Shown piece by piece: positions 1 through 9,059 of a stretch of 41,896 nt of DNA. Made by a program: the position numbers and the translations under genes. Source of the DNA: Gammaproteobacteria bacterium (GTDB lineage: Bacteria; Pseudomonadota; Gammaproteobacteria; Enterobacterales; Kangiellaceae); the NCBI GenBank assembly GCA_030432465.1, contig JAUIHB010000003.1, positions 1 through 41,896 of the forward strand, read 5' to 3'. How positions within the stretch are numbered: position 1 is the stretch's first letter; each line of letters opens with the position of its first letter. A model generated the notes under the pieces. The model was not told the origin of the DNA, did no database searches, and saw nothing but the letters and a program-made list of their open reading frames with translations.

Positions 1-479
1 GAATGGCTAATTTGGAGCATCGAATCGGTGGTTTAGAAAAAGATTTTTCAACAGGAACAATTTCGTATGAGCCAGATAACCATGCCAAGATGAGCAATAT
101 GCGTCTTGAAAAAGTTAAATCTATCAAACATTATTTACCAAGGCTGGATATTAGTGAATTTCCAGGAGGAGATCTTTTAGTTGTTGGTTGGGGAAGTACT
201 TACGGAGCACTTAAAGCTGCAGTGGTAAAATTAAAAGCTTCAGGCATATCGGTTGATCTGCTTCACATTAAATATATTAGTCCGTTGCAAGCTGAAGTTG
301 AGGATATTTGTCGCAGTTATCGTAAAGTACTTGTTTGCGAACTTAATCAAGGACAACTGAAATTAATACTGCAAAGTGAACTTAATTTAGAGGTTGATTC
401 ACTGAATAAAGTTGAAGGATTACCTTTTAAAGTAGAAGAAGTTTGTCAAGCTTGCCACGCGGCAATTAATGAAATTTAA
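1..479 (+). CDS. korA: 2-oxoacid:ferredoxin oxidoreductase, alpha subunit (C-terminal part)
   Basis: This is the 3' end of a gene that begins before the window. About 158 residues are visible. They match the C-terminal part of the alpha subunit of KorAB-type 2-oxoglutarate:ferredoxin oxidoreductases: the GGLEKD segment, a GWGSTYGA stretch typical of the domain that packs against the beta subunit, and a VLVCELNQGQL segment near the end. The complex oxidatively decarboxylates a 2-oxoacid to an acyl-CoA and passes electrons to ferredoxin in the cytoplasm. The beta subunit gene follows 38 bases downstream on the same strand, so the two are an operon. 2-Oxoglutarate is the likely substrate by family, but the sequence alone does not exclude other 2-oxoacids. 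The ATG at position 3 is internal, not the start. Confidence 0.88.
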   Translation, partial: MANLEHRIGGLEKDFSTGTISYEPDNHAKMSNMRLEKVKSIKHYLPRLDISEFPGGDLLVVGWGSTYGALKAAVVKLKASGISVDLLHIKYISPLQAEVEDICRSYRKVLVCELNQGQLKLILQSELNLEVDSLNKVEGLPFKVEEVCQACHAAINEI

Positions 480-517
480 ACCATCACTCTATCGTTTGAT
501 TTGTCGGGAATATCATC

Positions 518-1549
518 ATGAATTATGCAGTGGAAATACAAGAAAGCAGTCTTAAAAAATCGGATTTTGTTTCAGATCAAGAGATACGCTGGTGTCCGGG
601 GTGTGGTGATTATTCGATATTAGCTGGCATTCAAAAAGTACTACCCCAGCTTAATACGCCAAAAGAAAACTTTGTTTTTGTGTCTGGAATCGGTTGTTCA
701 AGTCGTTTGCCTTATTACATGGATACTTATGGGTTTCATACGTTACACGGCAGAGCACCTGCTGTAGCTAGTGGTATAAAATTAGCTAATCCAGATTTAT
801 CCGTGTGGATTATTACTGGAGATGGTGATGCGCTAAGTATTGGTGGAAATCACTTATTACATATTTTAAGACGCAATTTAGACGTTAATATTCTTTTAAT
901 TAATAATCGAATTTATGGTTTAACCAAAGGCCAGTACTCTCCCACTTCTAATAAAGGAAAAGTAACAAAAAGTAGTCCCAAAGGCAGCATTGCTTCACCT
1001 GTGGATCCAATTTCTTTTGCAATTTCAGCTGGAGCTACTTTTGTTGCGAGAACGATTGATACCGACGCAAAAAACTTACAACAAGTATTACTACAAGCTG
1101 CTCGCCATAAAGGAGCTTCATTTGTTGAAATTTATCAAAATTGTCATATTTTTAATGACAAGGAATTTAGCCAATACACAGATAGAAAGACCAAAGAAGA
1201 TTTGGTTTTAAACTTGAATGATAATCAACCGCTTGTGTTCGGTGGTGAAATTAAGAAAGGCATTGTATTAGAAGGCATACAGCCTAAAGTTGTTGAACTA
1301 GATGATATAGACTCTAATCGTGTTATTAAGCATGATGTTAAGCATTCTAATGATTTTTATCCTTTTATGCTTAGTCAGTTTAAAAGTCCAGAGTTTCCAT
1401 TACCTTTAGGAATTTTCAAACAACAGGATAAAACGACTTATGAAGATGAGCTTGCAAGTCGTCGTACAAAACAAATTACTACATTAACAGAACTAGATAT
1501 TCAAGCCATCATTGATGGGAAAAATAATTGGCGTTATAGCGGTGAATGA
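518..1549 (+). CDS. korB: 2-oxoacid:ferredoxin oxidoreductase, beta subunit
   Basis: A 343-residue protein that carries the thiamine diphosphate site. The N-terminal CPGCGDYSI motif (about residues 27-35) supplies cysteines that in this family help hold an iron-sulfur cluster. The GDGDALSIGGNH segment followed by LLINN is the thiamine diphosphate and magnesium motif. With KorA it converts a 2-oxoacid and CoA to acyl-CoA, CO2 and reduced ferredoxin. The length is usual for KorB of the two-subunit type. The C-terminal region holds the LPLGIF segment conserved in these subunits. It follows korA in the same operon and ends 4 bases before the converging TetR gene. No separate ferredoxin gene is visible in the window. 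Confidence 0.92.
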   Translation: MNYAVEIQESSLKKSDFVSDQEIRWCPGCGDYSILAGIQKVLPQLNTPKENFVFVSGIGCSSRLPYYMDTYGFHTLHGRAPAVASGIKLANPDLSVWIITGDGDALSIGGNHLLHILRRNLDVNILLINNRIYGLTKGQYSPTSNKGKVTKSSPKGSIASPVDPISFAISAGATFVARTIDTDAKNLQQVLLQAARHKGASFVEIYQNCHIFNDKEFSQYTDRKTKEDLVLNLNDNQPLVFGGEIKKGIVLEGIQPKVVELDDIDSNRVIKHDVKHSNDFYPFMLSQFKSPEFPLPLGIFKQQDKTTYEDELASRRTKQITTLTELDIQAIIDGKNNWRYSGE

Positions 1550-1553
1550 TTTT

Positions 1554-2102
1554 TTATTCTAATGTTTCAGCAAGTAGATGATGTAATCCGGTTTTTAATT
1601 TTTTAAGCTGAGCAGGGGAAAGCTCGGGTTGTATACTTTGTGTGCCAATAAAGGTGCAGTAAGCAATCTGAGCAGCGATTCTTATTTTGGCTTTATCACT
1701 ATTTTTACCGTAAGTACTGATATAAATTTGAGTTAAATATTTTAATCGATCAGAGTCAACTTTTTCTTGGTATTTTTTGGCAAGTGGATCATGTAAAGAC
1801 CAGGCTCTTATAGCCACATCAAGATCATTGCGCAAAGACCATGCAAAATCACGCAGGTTGACTAACTGCTCTGAGCTTGCCAGATCTTTATTCTTGTGTA
1901 ATATTTCAACAGTATAACGTTGATACCAAGCTTGGAGGAGTGATTCCTGAAAGTGATTGATATTATCAAAGTGATGATAAAAAGAACCACGGCTTACACT
2001 GAGTAGGTTGCCCATTTTTTCAACAGACATTTGATTAATATCATAATCAATCAGAAATTTAAAACCTTGCTCTATCCAGTCTGTTTTACTTTTTCTTGCC
2101 AT
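1554..2102 (-). CDS. TetR/AcrR family transcriptional regulator
   Basis: A 182-residue one-domain regulator. The N-terminal helix-turn-helix is plain: MSVEKMGNLLSVSRGSFYHHF (about residues 24-44) is the TetR recognition-helix region, with the usual G-S-F-Y-H-H-F ending. The rest is the variable all-helical ligand and dimer domain, and its ligand cannot be read. It converges on korB with a 4-base gap and is divergent from the small membrane protein gene at 2365, separated by about 260 bases. Since TetR proteins commonly control the divergent neighbour, the membrane protein and its own gene are the first candidate targets. This is inference. No clear palindromic operator stood out. Confidence 0.85.
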   Translation of the reverse strand: MARKSKTDWIEQGFKFLIDYDINQMSVEKMGNLLSVSRGSFYHHFDNINHFQESLLQAWYQRYTVEILHKNKDLASSEQLVNLRDFAWSLRNDLDVAIRAWSLHDPLAKKYQEKVDSDRLKYLTQIYISTYGKNSDKAKIRIAAQIAYCTFIGTQSIQPELSPAQLKKLKTGLHHLLAETLE

Positions 2103-2364
2103 TCAGTTTAACCTTGAATAATTAGGGAAAATTGTTTTGAAGCTAGAAAAAAATTAGCCTAAAAATTTAATTTATTCAAATTGTTTGGTCTAATTACTAT
2201 TCCCATAAAATAAAAGTAGATAATAGAAGTCTTAAAAAAATATAGCAAGCTGCTACGGACACAAAAATTAATAGAGTTTTATCGCTCATTTACAGATTAC
2301 ACATTATTGCTAGATACAAATAACAATGTATTAAACGATATAAATAACTGACAGGAAAATAACT

Positions 2365-2799
2365 ATGAATAAGTTTTTAATTGTTGCTGGTGTACTGAGT
2401 TGTATCGCAAGCTTTATGCATATACTCATTATTTTTGGTGGTGCTGCTTGGTATGATTTTTTTGGTGCAGGTCAAAAAATGGTTGTTTTGTCACAACAAG
2501 GCTCTTGGTATCCGGCAGTGGTTACTTCGATCATTGCGGGAGTTTTGCTCGTGTGGGGAATGTATGCTTTTGCGGGAGCGGGTTTACTACGTCCCTTACC
2601 TTTTATCATGCCTATATTGGTTATTATCACATCAATCTATTTATTAAGAGGCTTGGCTGTTATCCCCATCTATTTTTTTAAGCAAGAGATATTTTCTGCA
2701 TTCTGGGTTTGGAGTTCTCTGATATGTTTTCTTTTTGGGCTTGTACATTTGTTGGGTACTTATAAGCTTTTTAATGAAAAGGCTTTGTCGGTTGTGTAA
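2365..2799 (+). CDS. small four-helix integral membrane protein, function unknown
   Basis: A 144-residue hydrophobic protein with about four membrane segments, near residues 4-28, 50-72, 76-100 and 110-133. There are no catalytic motifs or charged pairs that I recognise. An AGGA ribosome binding site stands about 10 bases before the ATG. It faces away from the TetR gene at 1554-2102 and converges on the lipid kinase gene at 2859. The divergent TetR neighbour suggests regulated expression. It could be a small DoxX-like or unassigned membrane protein. I do not assign a function. Confidence 0.7.
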   Translation: MNKFLIVAGVLSCIASFMHILIIFGGAAWYDFFGAGQKMVVLSQQGSWYPAVVTSIIAGVLLVWGMYAFAGAGLLRPLPFIMPILVIITSIYLLRGLAVIPIYFFKQEIFSAFWVWSSLICFLFGLVHLLGTYKLFNEKALSVV

Positions 2800-2858
2800 T
2801 TCATTAAAAATTTAGAACAGTTTATGAAGCCGAAAATATACTGTTGAAATTATATTAA

Positions 2859-3773
2859 TCAGGTTGCTTCAGGATTTACATCAAAATTTTCTGGTGAAAT
2901 AACTTCTAAAGCTTCTGGGAGTACCTTAAAGGTTGCTGGGGTATGTGTAATTGCTTCTCCGTCAGCATGTACCTCCATTGTGCGGTGTGTTTTTACAATC
3001 ACTTCAGTACCTCTTGCTCTGAAAATACGTTTATCAACATTTTTAGTTTTACCATGACGCAGTATTGGAGCGAGAGTTATTAACTCCCAGAATGTTTGGG
3101 GTCGTAAACTGTATAAAGATAATGTTCCATCATCTATAAATGATTGTTCATCAATAATATTCCCACCGCCATAATAACGGCCATTACCTACGGCTAATTG
3201 AATAGAGCGTAACTTATGAGACTTACCATCGACCTTTAAGCGCACTTTAAATCTTTTAGTTCTGGCAATACAACTTAAAAAAGCTCGTAAATAGCTAATA
3301 ACTCCCCATTTTTTTTTGAGTTCAGCTGTTAGTTCATGCGTGATTGAAACTCCTAGGCCAATGTTAGCAACATTGAAAAAGAACTTTCCATTAACTTCTC
3401 CCAAATTGACTTTGCGGGTATTTCCTTGAATGATAAGGTTAAAAGCATTATCTATTTCTAAGGGAACATCTAAGGATTTTGCTAAATCATTGGCTGTTCC
3501 CAGAGGTAAAATAGCGAAAGGTTTTTTTATTTCATACAAGACTTCGGCCGCGGAACTGATAGTTCCGTCTCCCCCGCCAATTACAATTAAATCACAGCGC
3601 TTAGCCATTGAACGGATTTCTTGATTCATATGTTCAGCACTGCGAGAGCGTGTTTGTACTACCGTTGCACCTGCATTTTCCAATGCATCAACCCCGCTAT
3701 TAAGTGCTACTTCACGGCCACTTCGGCTATTAGGGTTAGTGATCAGTAGTATGCGCTTACCGTCGAGTTTCAT
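2859..3773 (-). CDS. diacylglycerol/lipid kinase, YegS/BmrU/DgkB family
   Basis: A 304-residue cytoplasmic lipid kinase. The N-terminal catalytic domain begins ILLITNPNSRSG and contains the nucleotide-binding GGGDGT motif near residue 66, followed by LPLGTANDLAKSL, which is diagnostic for the diacylglycerol kinase catalytic family. The C-terminal beta-sandwich half includes VGNGRYYGGG and a late HADGEA segment typical of YegS-like enzymes. It transfers phosphate from ATP to a lipid alcohol such as diacylglycerol. The exact lipid is not decided by sequence. Its start overlaps the stop of the DUF1206 gene (3770-4588) by 4 bases, so the two are translationally coupled. The PAP2 phosphatase gene upstream on the same strand encodes the opposite chemistry. 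Confidence 0.88.
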   Translation of the reverse strand: MKLDGKRILLITNPNSRSGREVALNSGVDALENAGATVVQTRSRSAEHMNQEIRSMAKRCDLIVIGGGDGTISSAAEVLYEIKKPFAILPLGTANDLAKSLDVPLEIDNAFNLIIQGNTRKVNLGEVNGKFFFNVANIGLGVSITHELTAELKKKWGVISYLRAFLSCIARTKRFKVRLKVDGKSHKLRSIQLAVGNGRYYGGGNIIDEQSFIDDGTLSLYSLRPQTFWELITLAPILRHGKTKNVDKRIFRARGTEVIVKTHRTMEVHADGEAITHTPATFKVLPEALEVISPENFDVNPEAT

Positions 3774-4588
3774 AAATTACCTTGAGAGTTTGGGTTGTTT
3801 GAAATGTCTATGCGTCGATAGATGGCTTCTAGTAGGCTATAAATACCAAATGCTATAAGTCCTGCTGCCACAACACCTAGTAGATAAGAGCCATAGGGTG
3901 CATCGTGTAAACTTTCCAAAGCCCCCTCCATTCCTTTAATTTCACCTGATTGCGCAAGTGAAATTGAGTGAATAATAAATCCACCAACAATACACCACAC
4001 AAACCCACGCGCAATTAGACCAAATTGACAAAGCGGTTTTGCCCACCACCGAGCTTCGTCAGGAATTTTCATATATTTTTCGAATCTTGCGGTGCCCCCT
4101 TTATAAAAGTGGGCAAATCCTGTGCCTATAATGGTGATGCCAATAATACCGAACAACCATTGACCTCCAAACGACTCCAGAATCCCAGAAGAATCTGACG
4201 AGCTGGATGAAGAGTTTTCTTCAATTTTCATCAATATTTTAATTGCCCATATTGCTAAAGAGGTATGAGTAATTGCACTGATCAACAAGCCGCCTCGAAC
4301 GGTCAATCCCTTAAACCCCGTTCCATGCTCATCTGTATCGCGTATTACTTGCAGCATTCGCCAAAATGCATAACCCAATAATCCAAGGATCATAATACCT
4401 AACATAATTTGTCCTGCTGGCTGTTCCAAAATCGTTAAAAGAGCACCTTTGCTGTTAGTTTTTTTCCCGCCGCTTCCCAGTGCAGAAGCTAAAGCAAAGC
4501 TGCCAACGATAAGATACACTATACCGCGTGCGCTATAACCACTTTTAGCAACCCACTTGAACTTATCTTCAATTGCTTGTTCTTTCAT
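3770..4588 (-). CDS. DUF1206 integral membrane protein
   Basis: A 272-residue membrane protein with about six hydrophobic segments arranged as three similar pairs. Each pair is introduced by a motif of the form GYSARGIVYLIVG: residues about 17-29, a weaker middle copy and GLIARGFVWCIVG near residue 191. This internal threefold repeat is the hallmark of DUF1206. The function of the family is not established to my knowledge. A short serine run (about residues 126-134) lies between two repeats. It overlaps the lipid kinase gene by 4 bases and lies 79 bases downstream of the PAP2 gene, which suggests a membrane-lipid role for the cluster. That role is inference. Confidence 0.85.
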   Translation of the reverse strand: MKEQAIEDKFKWVAKSGYSARGIVYLIVGSFALASALGSGGKKTNSKGALLTILEQPAGQIMLGIMILGLLGYAFWRMLQVIRDTDEHGTGFKGLTVRGGLLISAITHTSLAIWAIKILMKIEENSSSSSSDSSGILESFGGQWLFGIIGITIIGTGFAHFYKGGTARFEKYMKIPDEARWWAKPLCQFGLIARGFVWCIVGGFIIHSISLAQSGEIKGMEGALESLHDAPYGSYLLGVVAAGLIAFGIYSLLEAIYRRIDISNNPNSQGNL

Positions 4589-4667
4589 TATATGACCCTC
4601 AATACTTGAATAGATTGACGAAAAATTCGTACAACCTATGCTGAGTATTCTCCGTATGTTTTTGTTG

Positions 4668-5375
4668 TCATTTTTTCTTTTCGAACCAATGGATTACTGC
4701 GATAACCGCGGAGGCCCATAAAGCTCCAATAAACCAGCCTACGATTACATCCGTAGGCCAGTGAACACCTAAATAAACACGACTCAAACTAACCAATATT
4801 GTCAGGATAATCGCAATACTTAAAAGAAAAAACTGAGTACGCTTGCGTGGTTGAATGCGAGCTATAAGTATAATTAGTGTTAAATAAATACTAGTTGCCA
4901 TCATGGCATGGGCACTAGGAAAACTGGCGGTATAAGTTGCTACTTCATGGGGTACAAGATCTGGCCTGCTACGATCAAAATAAAGTTTCAAGAATAAATT
5001 CAGAAAATATGAACCAACGAAACTTCCTAACACGGCATAAGCCTGTAATGGTTTATGGCGAAAATGTAAGTATATAAATACTGTAAAGGCTACCAAAGTT
5101 AAAATCGGAATTCCGCCGAGTGCAGTAAAATCCCTCGCGGTTTCTTCTAACCATTGTGGACCTATTGGATCTGAAGGAACACTATCTACACGGAACATGA
5201 GCAGCACGTCTTTGTCAAATGTACGGATTAAGTCTGGATTCAAAGAGAAAATTAAAAAGATGCTCAATAAAGTTGTGGAAGAGCCAAATACAATGATTTT
5301 CCACCACTTAATGTATTGGTGTTCTAGGTTATCGTTGGTTTTTTGATTTATCATTGTATTAGCTAGAATTTTCAC
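4668..5375 (-). CDS. PAP2 superfamily membrane phosphatase
   Basis: A 235-residue membrane protein with five to six hydrophobic segments and the three-part acid phosphatase signature: KLYFDRSRP (motif 1, K-x6-RP), PSAHAM (motif 2, usually PSGH, here with alanine) and SRVYLGVHWPTD (motif 3, SR-x5-H-x3-D). Both catalytic histidines are present. It should remove phosphate from a lipid such as phosphatidate or undecaprenyl diphosphate on the outer side of the inner membrane. The substrate is not decided by sequence. The first start is a GTG at 5375 and an in-frame ATG lies at 5354. Neither has a good ribosome binding site. A TTGATA repeat tract begins 200 bases upstream. Confidence 0.88.
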   Translation of the reverse strand: MKILANTMINQKTNDNLEHQYIKWWKIIVFGSSTTLLSIFLIFSLNPDLIRTFDKDVLLMFRVDSVPSDPIGPQWLEETARDFTALGGIPILTLVAFTVFIYLHFRHKPLQAYAVLGSFVGSYFLNLFLKLYFDRSRPDLVPHEVATYTASFPSAHAMMATSIYLTLIILIARIQPRKRTQFFLLSIAIILTILVSLSRVYLGVHWPTDVIVGWFIGALWASAVIAVIHWFEKKK

Positions 5376-5575
5376 TATTCGTTAGTTTAATGGTTTTCAA
5401 ATTTCAATTTTTACGCAGAGTCATTGCTGTTAACCAATTAGGTTTTCGTACTTTTTAAGCGTAGAAATTTTATGCTCGATTGCAATAGTTACACTTTTAT
5501 TCGGGTGCTTTTGCCAGAAACAGTAGAATTTATATCACTGGCATATAGCCATGAAAGTTTTATGCCAAAGTTAAA

Positions 5576-5655
5576 ATTGATATTGATATTGATATTGATA
5601 TTGATATTGATATTGATATTGATATTGATATTGATATTGATATTGATATTGATAT
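5576..5655. repeat. hexanucleotide tandem repeat, (TTGATA)n, about 13 copies
   Basis: Eighty bases of uninterrupted ATTGAT units (13.3 copies) lie between the convergent-side end of the chemoreceptor gene and the start of the PAP2 gene. No unit differs from the others, so the tract is either young or kept uniform by slippage. The unit length is a multiple of three, so gain or loss of copies would not shift a frame. A 61-codon open frame runs through it on the plus strand and reads as alternating Leu and Ile, which I take to be chance. The tract lies about 200 bases upstream of the PAP2 start, where copy number could change promoter spacing or DNA bending. Confidence 0.97.
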
Positions 5656-5731
5656 GAAGAGTAAGTTGCTTGATTAGCTAGTCAAATGGCATTGACTCGG
5701 GGCAACCTTTATCTTTTGATGGTTTAGCATC

Positions 5732-7756
5732 CTAAAAGCGAAATTTACTTAAGCTTTCCAACAAGGTAGATGATTCTTCTTCGGTGGTTTTAATCATAAC
5801 TGATAAACTGTTTGATTTATCTACGGTTTCCGAAGCTAAGATGTCTACATTAATTAATATGCGGTTAATTTCTGCAGCACTGGTTGATTGCTCGGTAATG
5901 GTAAAGGCAATACTTTCAGTTAAATGATCAAACTGGGTGAGTGCTTCGGCCATTTTATCAAAAGCAAATCGAATATTTTCAGTATATTTTTTGCCTTCGA
6001 GGGCTTCTGACTGGCTTTGAAGCATTACTTCGGTTGCATTTTGGGCAACTTTTTGTAACTGTTCGACAATTTCATGTATACGCCCTGTTGATTCTTGGGT
6101 TCTTGATGCGAGAGTTCTTACCTCATCAGCAACGACTGCAAACCCTCGCCCCTGCTCACCGGCTCTTGCTGCTTCGATTGCTGCATTAAGTGCTAACAAA
6201 TTAGTTTGCTCAGCAATACTACGTATAACATCAACCACTTCACCAATATTATGAGTTTCTTTCTCTAAAGTAGTTACAACTGCCGTTGCTTTTTCTATAT
6301 CTGTAGCTAAATTAACAATTCTTTGGGTGGCTAACGTAACAGTTTCCAGTCCCTCTGAAACTTCTGTTCGGGTTGTTGAAGCTATTTTAGATAAATCTTT
6401 AGCGCGCTCGGCAACATGACTGGCACTTTTTTCCATTTCAACAGAAGCTGCAGCAACGTTGTCGAGCTCGCTTTTTTGGCGTTGAATATTGGCTTGGGTA
6501 TCTTGAGTTGATTGCGAAGCCGCATGTGCGTCGTTTTGGAACTTTTGGGCTAATGTGTTTGATTCAATAACCAATTGTTGAACCTTTTTGACAAAAGAAT
6601 TAAATCCGTCAACAAGCCCCCCAATCTCATCTTCTCTTTTAATATCAATACGCTGAGTTAAATCAGCAGAGCCTTGAGCAATATCCTGCATCGCATTTTT
6701 AACTTCAACTAGTGGTTTTAGCTGTAATCTGGTTAAAAACCAAATCACTAGACCAAGAATGGAAGAAAATATAAAGACGTAACCAACATTTTCAGTGATA
6801 GCCTCGTTAAGAGGAGCATCAATAGATGCTTGCGGGATCATAATTCCGATAACCCAATCTGCTTGCGGCTTGTCTATTGAAAAAGGCTTTAAATAGGCTC
6901 GATAGTCAGTATTTTTCCATTGAACAACATGTTCTAATTGACTACTTTGATCAAAGGATTTCCATAATTGACTAAATCCATCTGCTCCGCCAGAGGCTTG
7001 TTGTGGAGCCATTTCTTTGTATACTTCATCGATATTTTCCGTGTGGATGGTATCTTTAACCATCGTACTCATATTAGGAAAATTGACTACTAGCCCAGAG
7101 CGACTTAAAACAAAAACCTCAAAACCTTCATATTGGCTGTTCAGTGCTGCTAAGGCTTTGTTCACCTGATCCAGGTTTAGATCAAAGCCAGAAGAGCCTA
7201 GTAGTTCTCTCTCTGAATTATAAATAGGCGCTCTAAATGTTAACAAAACATCGCCTTCATTATCTAAATAGGGTTCATCGACATACCAAGTTAATTTAGA
7301 CATAAATACAGGCCAGAAAGGTCTTTTATTGATGTAGTAATCAGGATCATCGTGTTTACCTTCTTTATCCCAATACTCCCATGTACTTGTGGTGGTAAAA
7401 AATATTTCAACTATGGACGGATCCATTTTGACTAATTGATTGAAGTAGTCTTTCAGTTTAAGGTATTGGGGAAAGTCTTCAGTGGGCTTTCCTCGAACAT
7501 TAATAGATTCAATTGCCGCAATCGTTCCTGGGTTAAAGAAGATGGCATCAACAAAATTCACCCTAGCAACTAACATATCCTTTAGTTTACTATCCAGTTG
7601 AGCCAACATACGCTCGACTTCAAAATTTAAAGTTTCGGTTGTTGTGGTATCTACTTTTTTAATTTGGAAATAAGAGGAGGTTAAGGATAATAAAATCAAT
7701 ACGCCGAGGATTGCGGAAATAAACTGGCGTGTGAGGCTTTTCTTGATGAATTTCAT
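5732..7756 (-). CDS. methyl-accepting chemotaxis protein with dCache-type sensor
   Basis: A 674-residue transmembrane chemoreceptor. Order of parts: membrane helix (about 11-30), periplasmic double-Cache-like sensor (about 40-315), second membrane helix (about 323-340), HAMP (about 341-395), then the cytoplasmic coiled coil with the signalling tip [20 protein letters not shown] and [15 protein letters not shown]. The sensor has a RPFW segment and a SSGFDL segment that correspond to ligand-pocket positions of dCache domains. The spacing differs from the amino-acid-binding subclass, so the ligand is open. It binds CheW/CheA through the tip. The gene stands alone without other che genes. AGGA lies about 8 bases before the ATG. 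Confidence 0.93.
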   Translation of the reverse strand: MKFIKKSLTRQFISAILGVLILLSLTSSYFQIKKVDTTTTETLNFEVERMLAQLDSKLKDMLVARVNFVDAIFFNPGTIAAIESINVRGKPTEDFPQYLKLKDYFNQLVKMDPSIVEIFFTTTSTWEYWDKEGKHDDPDYYINKRPFWPVFMSKLTWYVDEPYLDNEGDVLLTFRAPIYNSERELLGSSGFDLNLDQVNKALAALNSQYEGFEVFVLSRSGLVVNFPNMSTMVKDTIHTENIDEVYKEMAPQQASGGADGFSQLWKSFDQSSQLEHVVQWKNTDYRAYLKPFSIDKPQADWVIGIMIPQASIDAPLNEAITENVGYVFIFSSILGLVIWFLTRLQLKPLVEVKNAMQDIAQGSADLTQRIDIKREDEIGGLVDGFNSFVKKVQQLVIESNTLAQKFQNDAHAASQSTQDTQANIQRQKSELDNVAAASVEMEKSASHVAERAKDLSKIASTTRTEVSEGLETVTLATQRIVNLATDIEKATAVVTTLEKETHNIGEVVDVIRSIAEQTNLLALNAAIEAARAGEQGRGFAVVADEVRTLASRTQESTGRIHEIVEQLQKVAQNATEVMLQSQSEALEGKKYTENIRFAFDKMAEALTQFDHLTESIAFTITEQSTSAAEINRILINVDILASETVDKSNSLSVMIKTTEEESSTLLESLSKFRF

Positions 7757-7899
7757 GTAAAATCCTAAATAATACCACTCCTGATATGCCGCTCTAATAT
7801 CGAGTATATCCTTAAGCCATTTAAATATAGAAGGTTATATAGGCTATTTCAAATAATAGAATTGTTACTTTTTAGTTTTATTTCATCAGTTTTAAACTT

Positions 7900-8481
7900 C
7901 TATAGTTCTTTGAACCTTTCAAGATCGATTAATTCTATTTCTGACATTTTATTAAATATATCTTTGTATTTAGGCCATTGCTCTGACGGTGTTCCGGCAA
8001 TTGTCACTCCAGTCATATCCATTTCATTGTTCCAAAAAAAAGAATAAAGGACGTGATAGGTAGTAATTATCCCATCTTTGTTCTTTTTTTCTTCTTCTAT
8101 TTCAAGACATTGTCTATTGAAAAAGCCAACATTTTCACTCTTGCATAAAGAGGCTTGTTTGGCGGATTTTGCTATAACATCTATATTCTTCTTGGTAAAT
8201 TCTTCTGGTGTTAGGCCTGTATGATCTTTAATTCCTATCATGAATTGAATAGCTAATCCCGTTTCGTAGCCTTGAGAAGGATCTTCTTTAGAAATGACCC
8301 AATATAGAGAGCTTGCAGAGCGGTGACGTTCTTTATAAAACCAACCATTAGGCTTTTGAATTTTTCCTCCTGTTGGCTCTAAAATTTGTAAAGTGAAACC
8401 TTCTTCTGAGTTTGCATAAGAGATGCTTGACAGTGTTATCAATAGCCAAGTTACAAATATATATTTTAGTGAGTTAACCAT
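7900..8481 (-). CDS. secreted protein of unknown function
   Basis: A 193-residue protein with a clear N-terminal signal peptide (about residues 1-23, ending SSISYA) and a probable cleavage before NSEEG. The mature part has a GWFYKERHRSASSLYW stretch, one pair of cysteines (SLCKSENVGFFNRQCLEI) that could form a disulfide in the periplasm, and a DMTGVTIAGTP segment. I recognise no enzyme motif. The layout resembles small periplasmic proteins annotated only as hypothetical. It lies 143 bases upstream of the chemoreceptor on the same strand. No functional link is shown. Confidence 0.75.
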   Translation of the reverse strand: MVNSLKYIFVTWLLITLSSISYANSEEGFTLQILEPTGGKIQKPNGWFYKERHRSASSLYWVISKEDPSQGYETGLAIQFMIGIKDHTGLTPEEFTKKNIDVIAKSAKQASLCKSENVGFFNRQCLEIEEEKKNKDGIITTYHVLYSFFWNNEMDMTGVTIAGTPSEQWPKYKDIFNKMSEIELIDLERFKEL

Positions 8482-8694
8482 TGTTAAGATCTCTTATCTG
8501 ATTTGTTTGTAATTTTAAGATTGGTTTACTTTTTTATTTAATGCAATACAAATTAATATTACTTTCTGATAGTACTAGCATTTATTGAAGTTATCCATGT
8601 TTGAAGGTGTCAAATTTTATCAATATGAAAACTTTATTCCCCAACTTAAAACATTATAAATTGAGGAGGTATTTCTATGAGTTGAATATATAAA

Positions 8695-9018
8695 TTAAAA
8701 GCGATAACTTAAAGTAACTCGATAGGTTCTTGGTTCAAAAGGATGAAAATGAAAGTCTTCGACTGGCTGAGATTCCGAGGCTAATTGTGATTCATAAAAA
8801 TAATCGATGTCACTATCACGACTATCTAGTAAATTGACTAAATCTGCTTTAAGATTCCAATTATCCCAGCGATGTCCTGATCGCAAGTTAATTACGTGGC
8901 TACTATCTGACGTAACCGAGCCTTCTTCATTTAGTGGTCTTTCACCAAAGTAGCGTAAACGTAAACTTCCAAAATAACCTTATTCATCATCTGCGTTGAA
9001 AAGTGTTGTGCTGAATAT
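8695..9018 (-). pseudogene. decayed C-terminal end of a TonB-dependent receptor
   Basis: Reading the minus strand from about 9018 gives a continuous beta-barrel-like peptide, IFSTTLFNADDE, then one in-frame stop (8980-8982), then GYFGSLRLRYFGERPLNEEG and on to WNLKADLVNLLDSRDSDIDYFYESQL and a terminal TYRVTLSYRF. The ending in an aromatic F and the LVNLLDSRDSDIDYFY pattern are those of TonB-dependent receptor C-termini. An upstream stop at 9019-9021 and the absence of plug or barrel sequence before it show that only about 107 codons remain. It is a remnant of a receptor gene lost by deletion. It is probably not expressed as a working protein. Confidence 0.82.
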
Positions 9019-9059
9019 TTATAGTAATAAAAAGAGTGTCACATAATTTTTTAGTTATC

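Noticed and set aside
5576-5655. Repeat tract considered as a CRISPR array.
   Set aside because: The units are six bases long, contiguous and have no spacers.
5472-5657. A 61-codon plus-strand frame ending in a long Leu-Ile alternation.
   Set aside because: Almost all of its second half is the TTGATA tract read in one frame. The first part has no ribosome binding site or recognisable feature.
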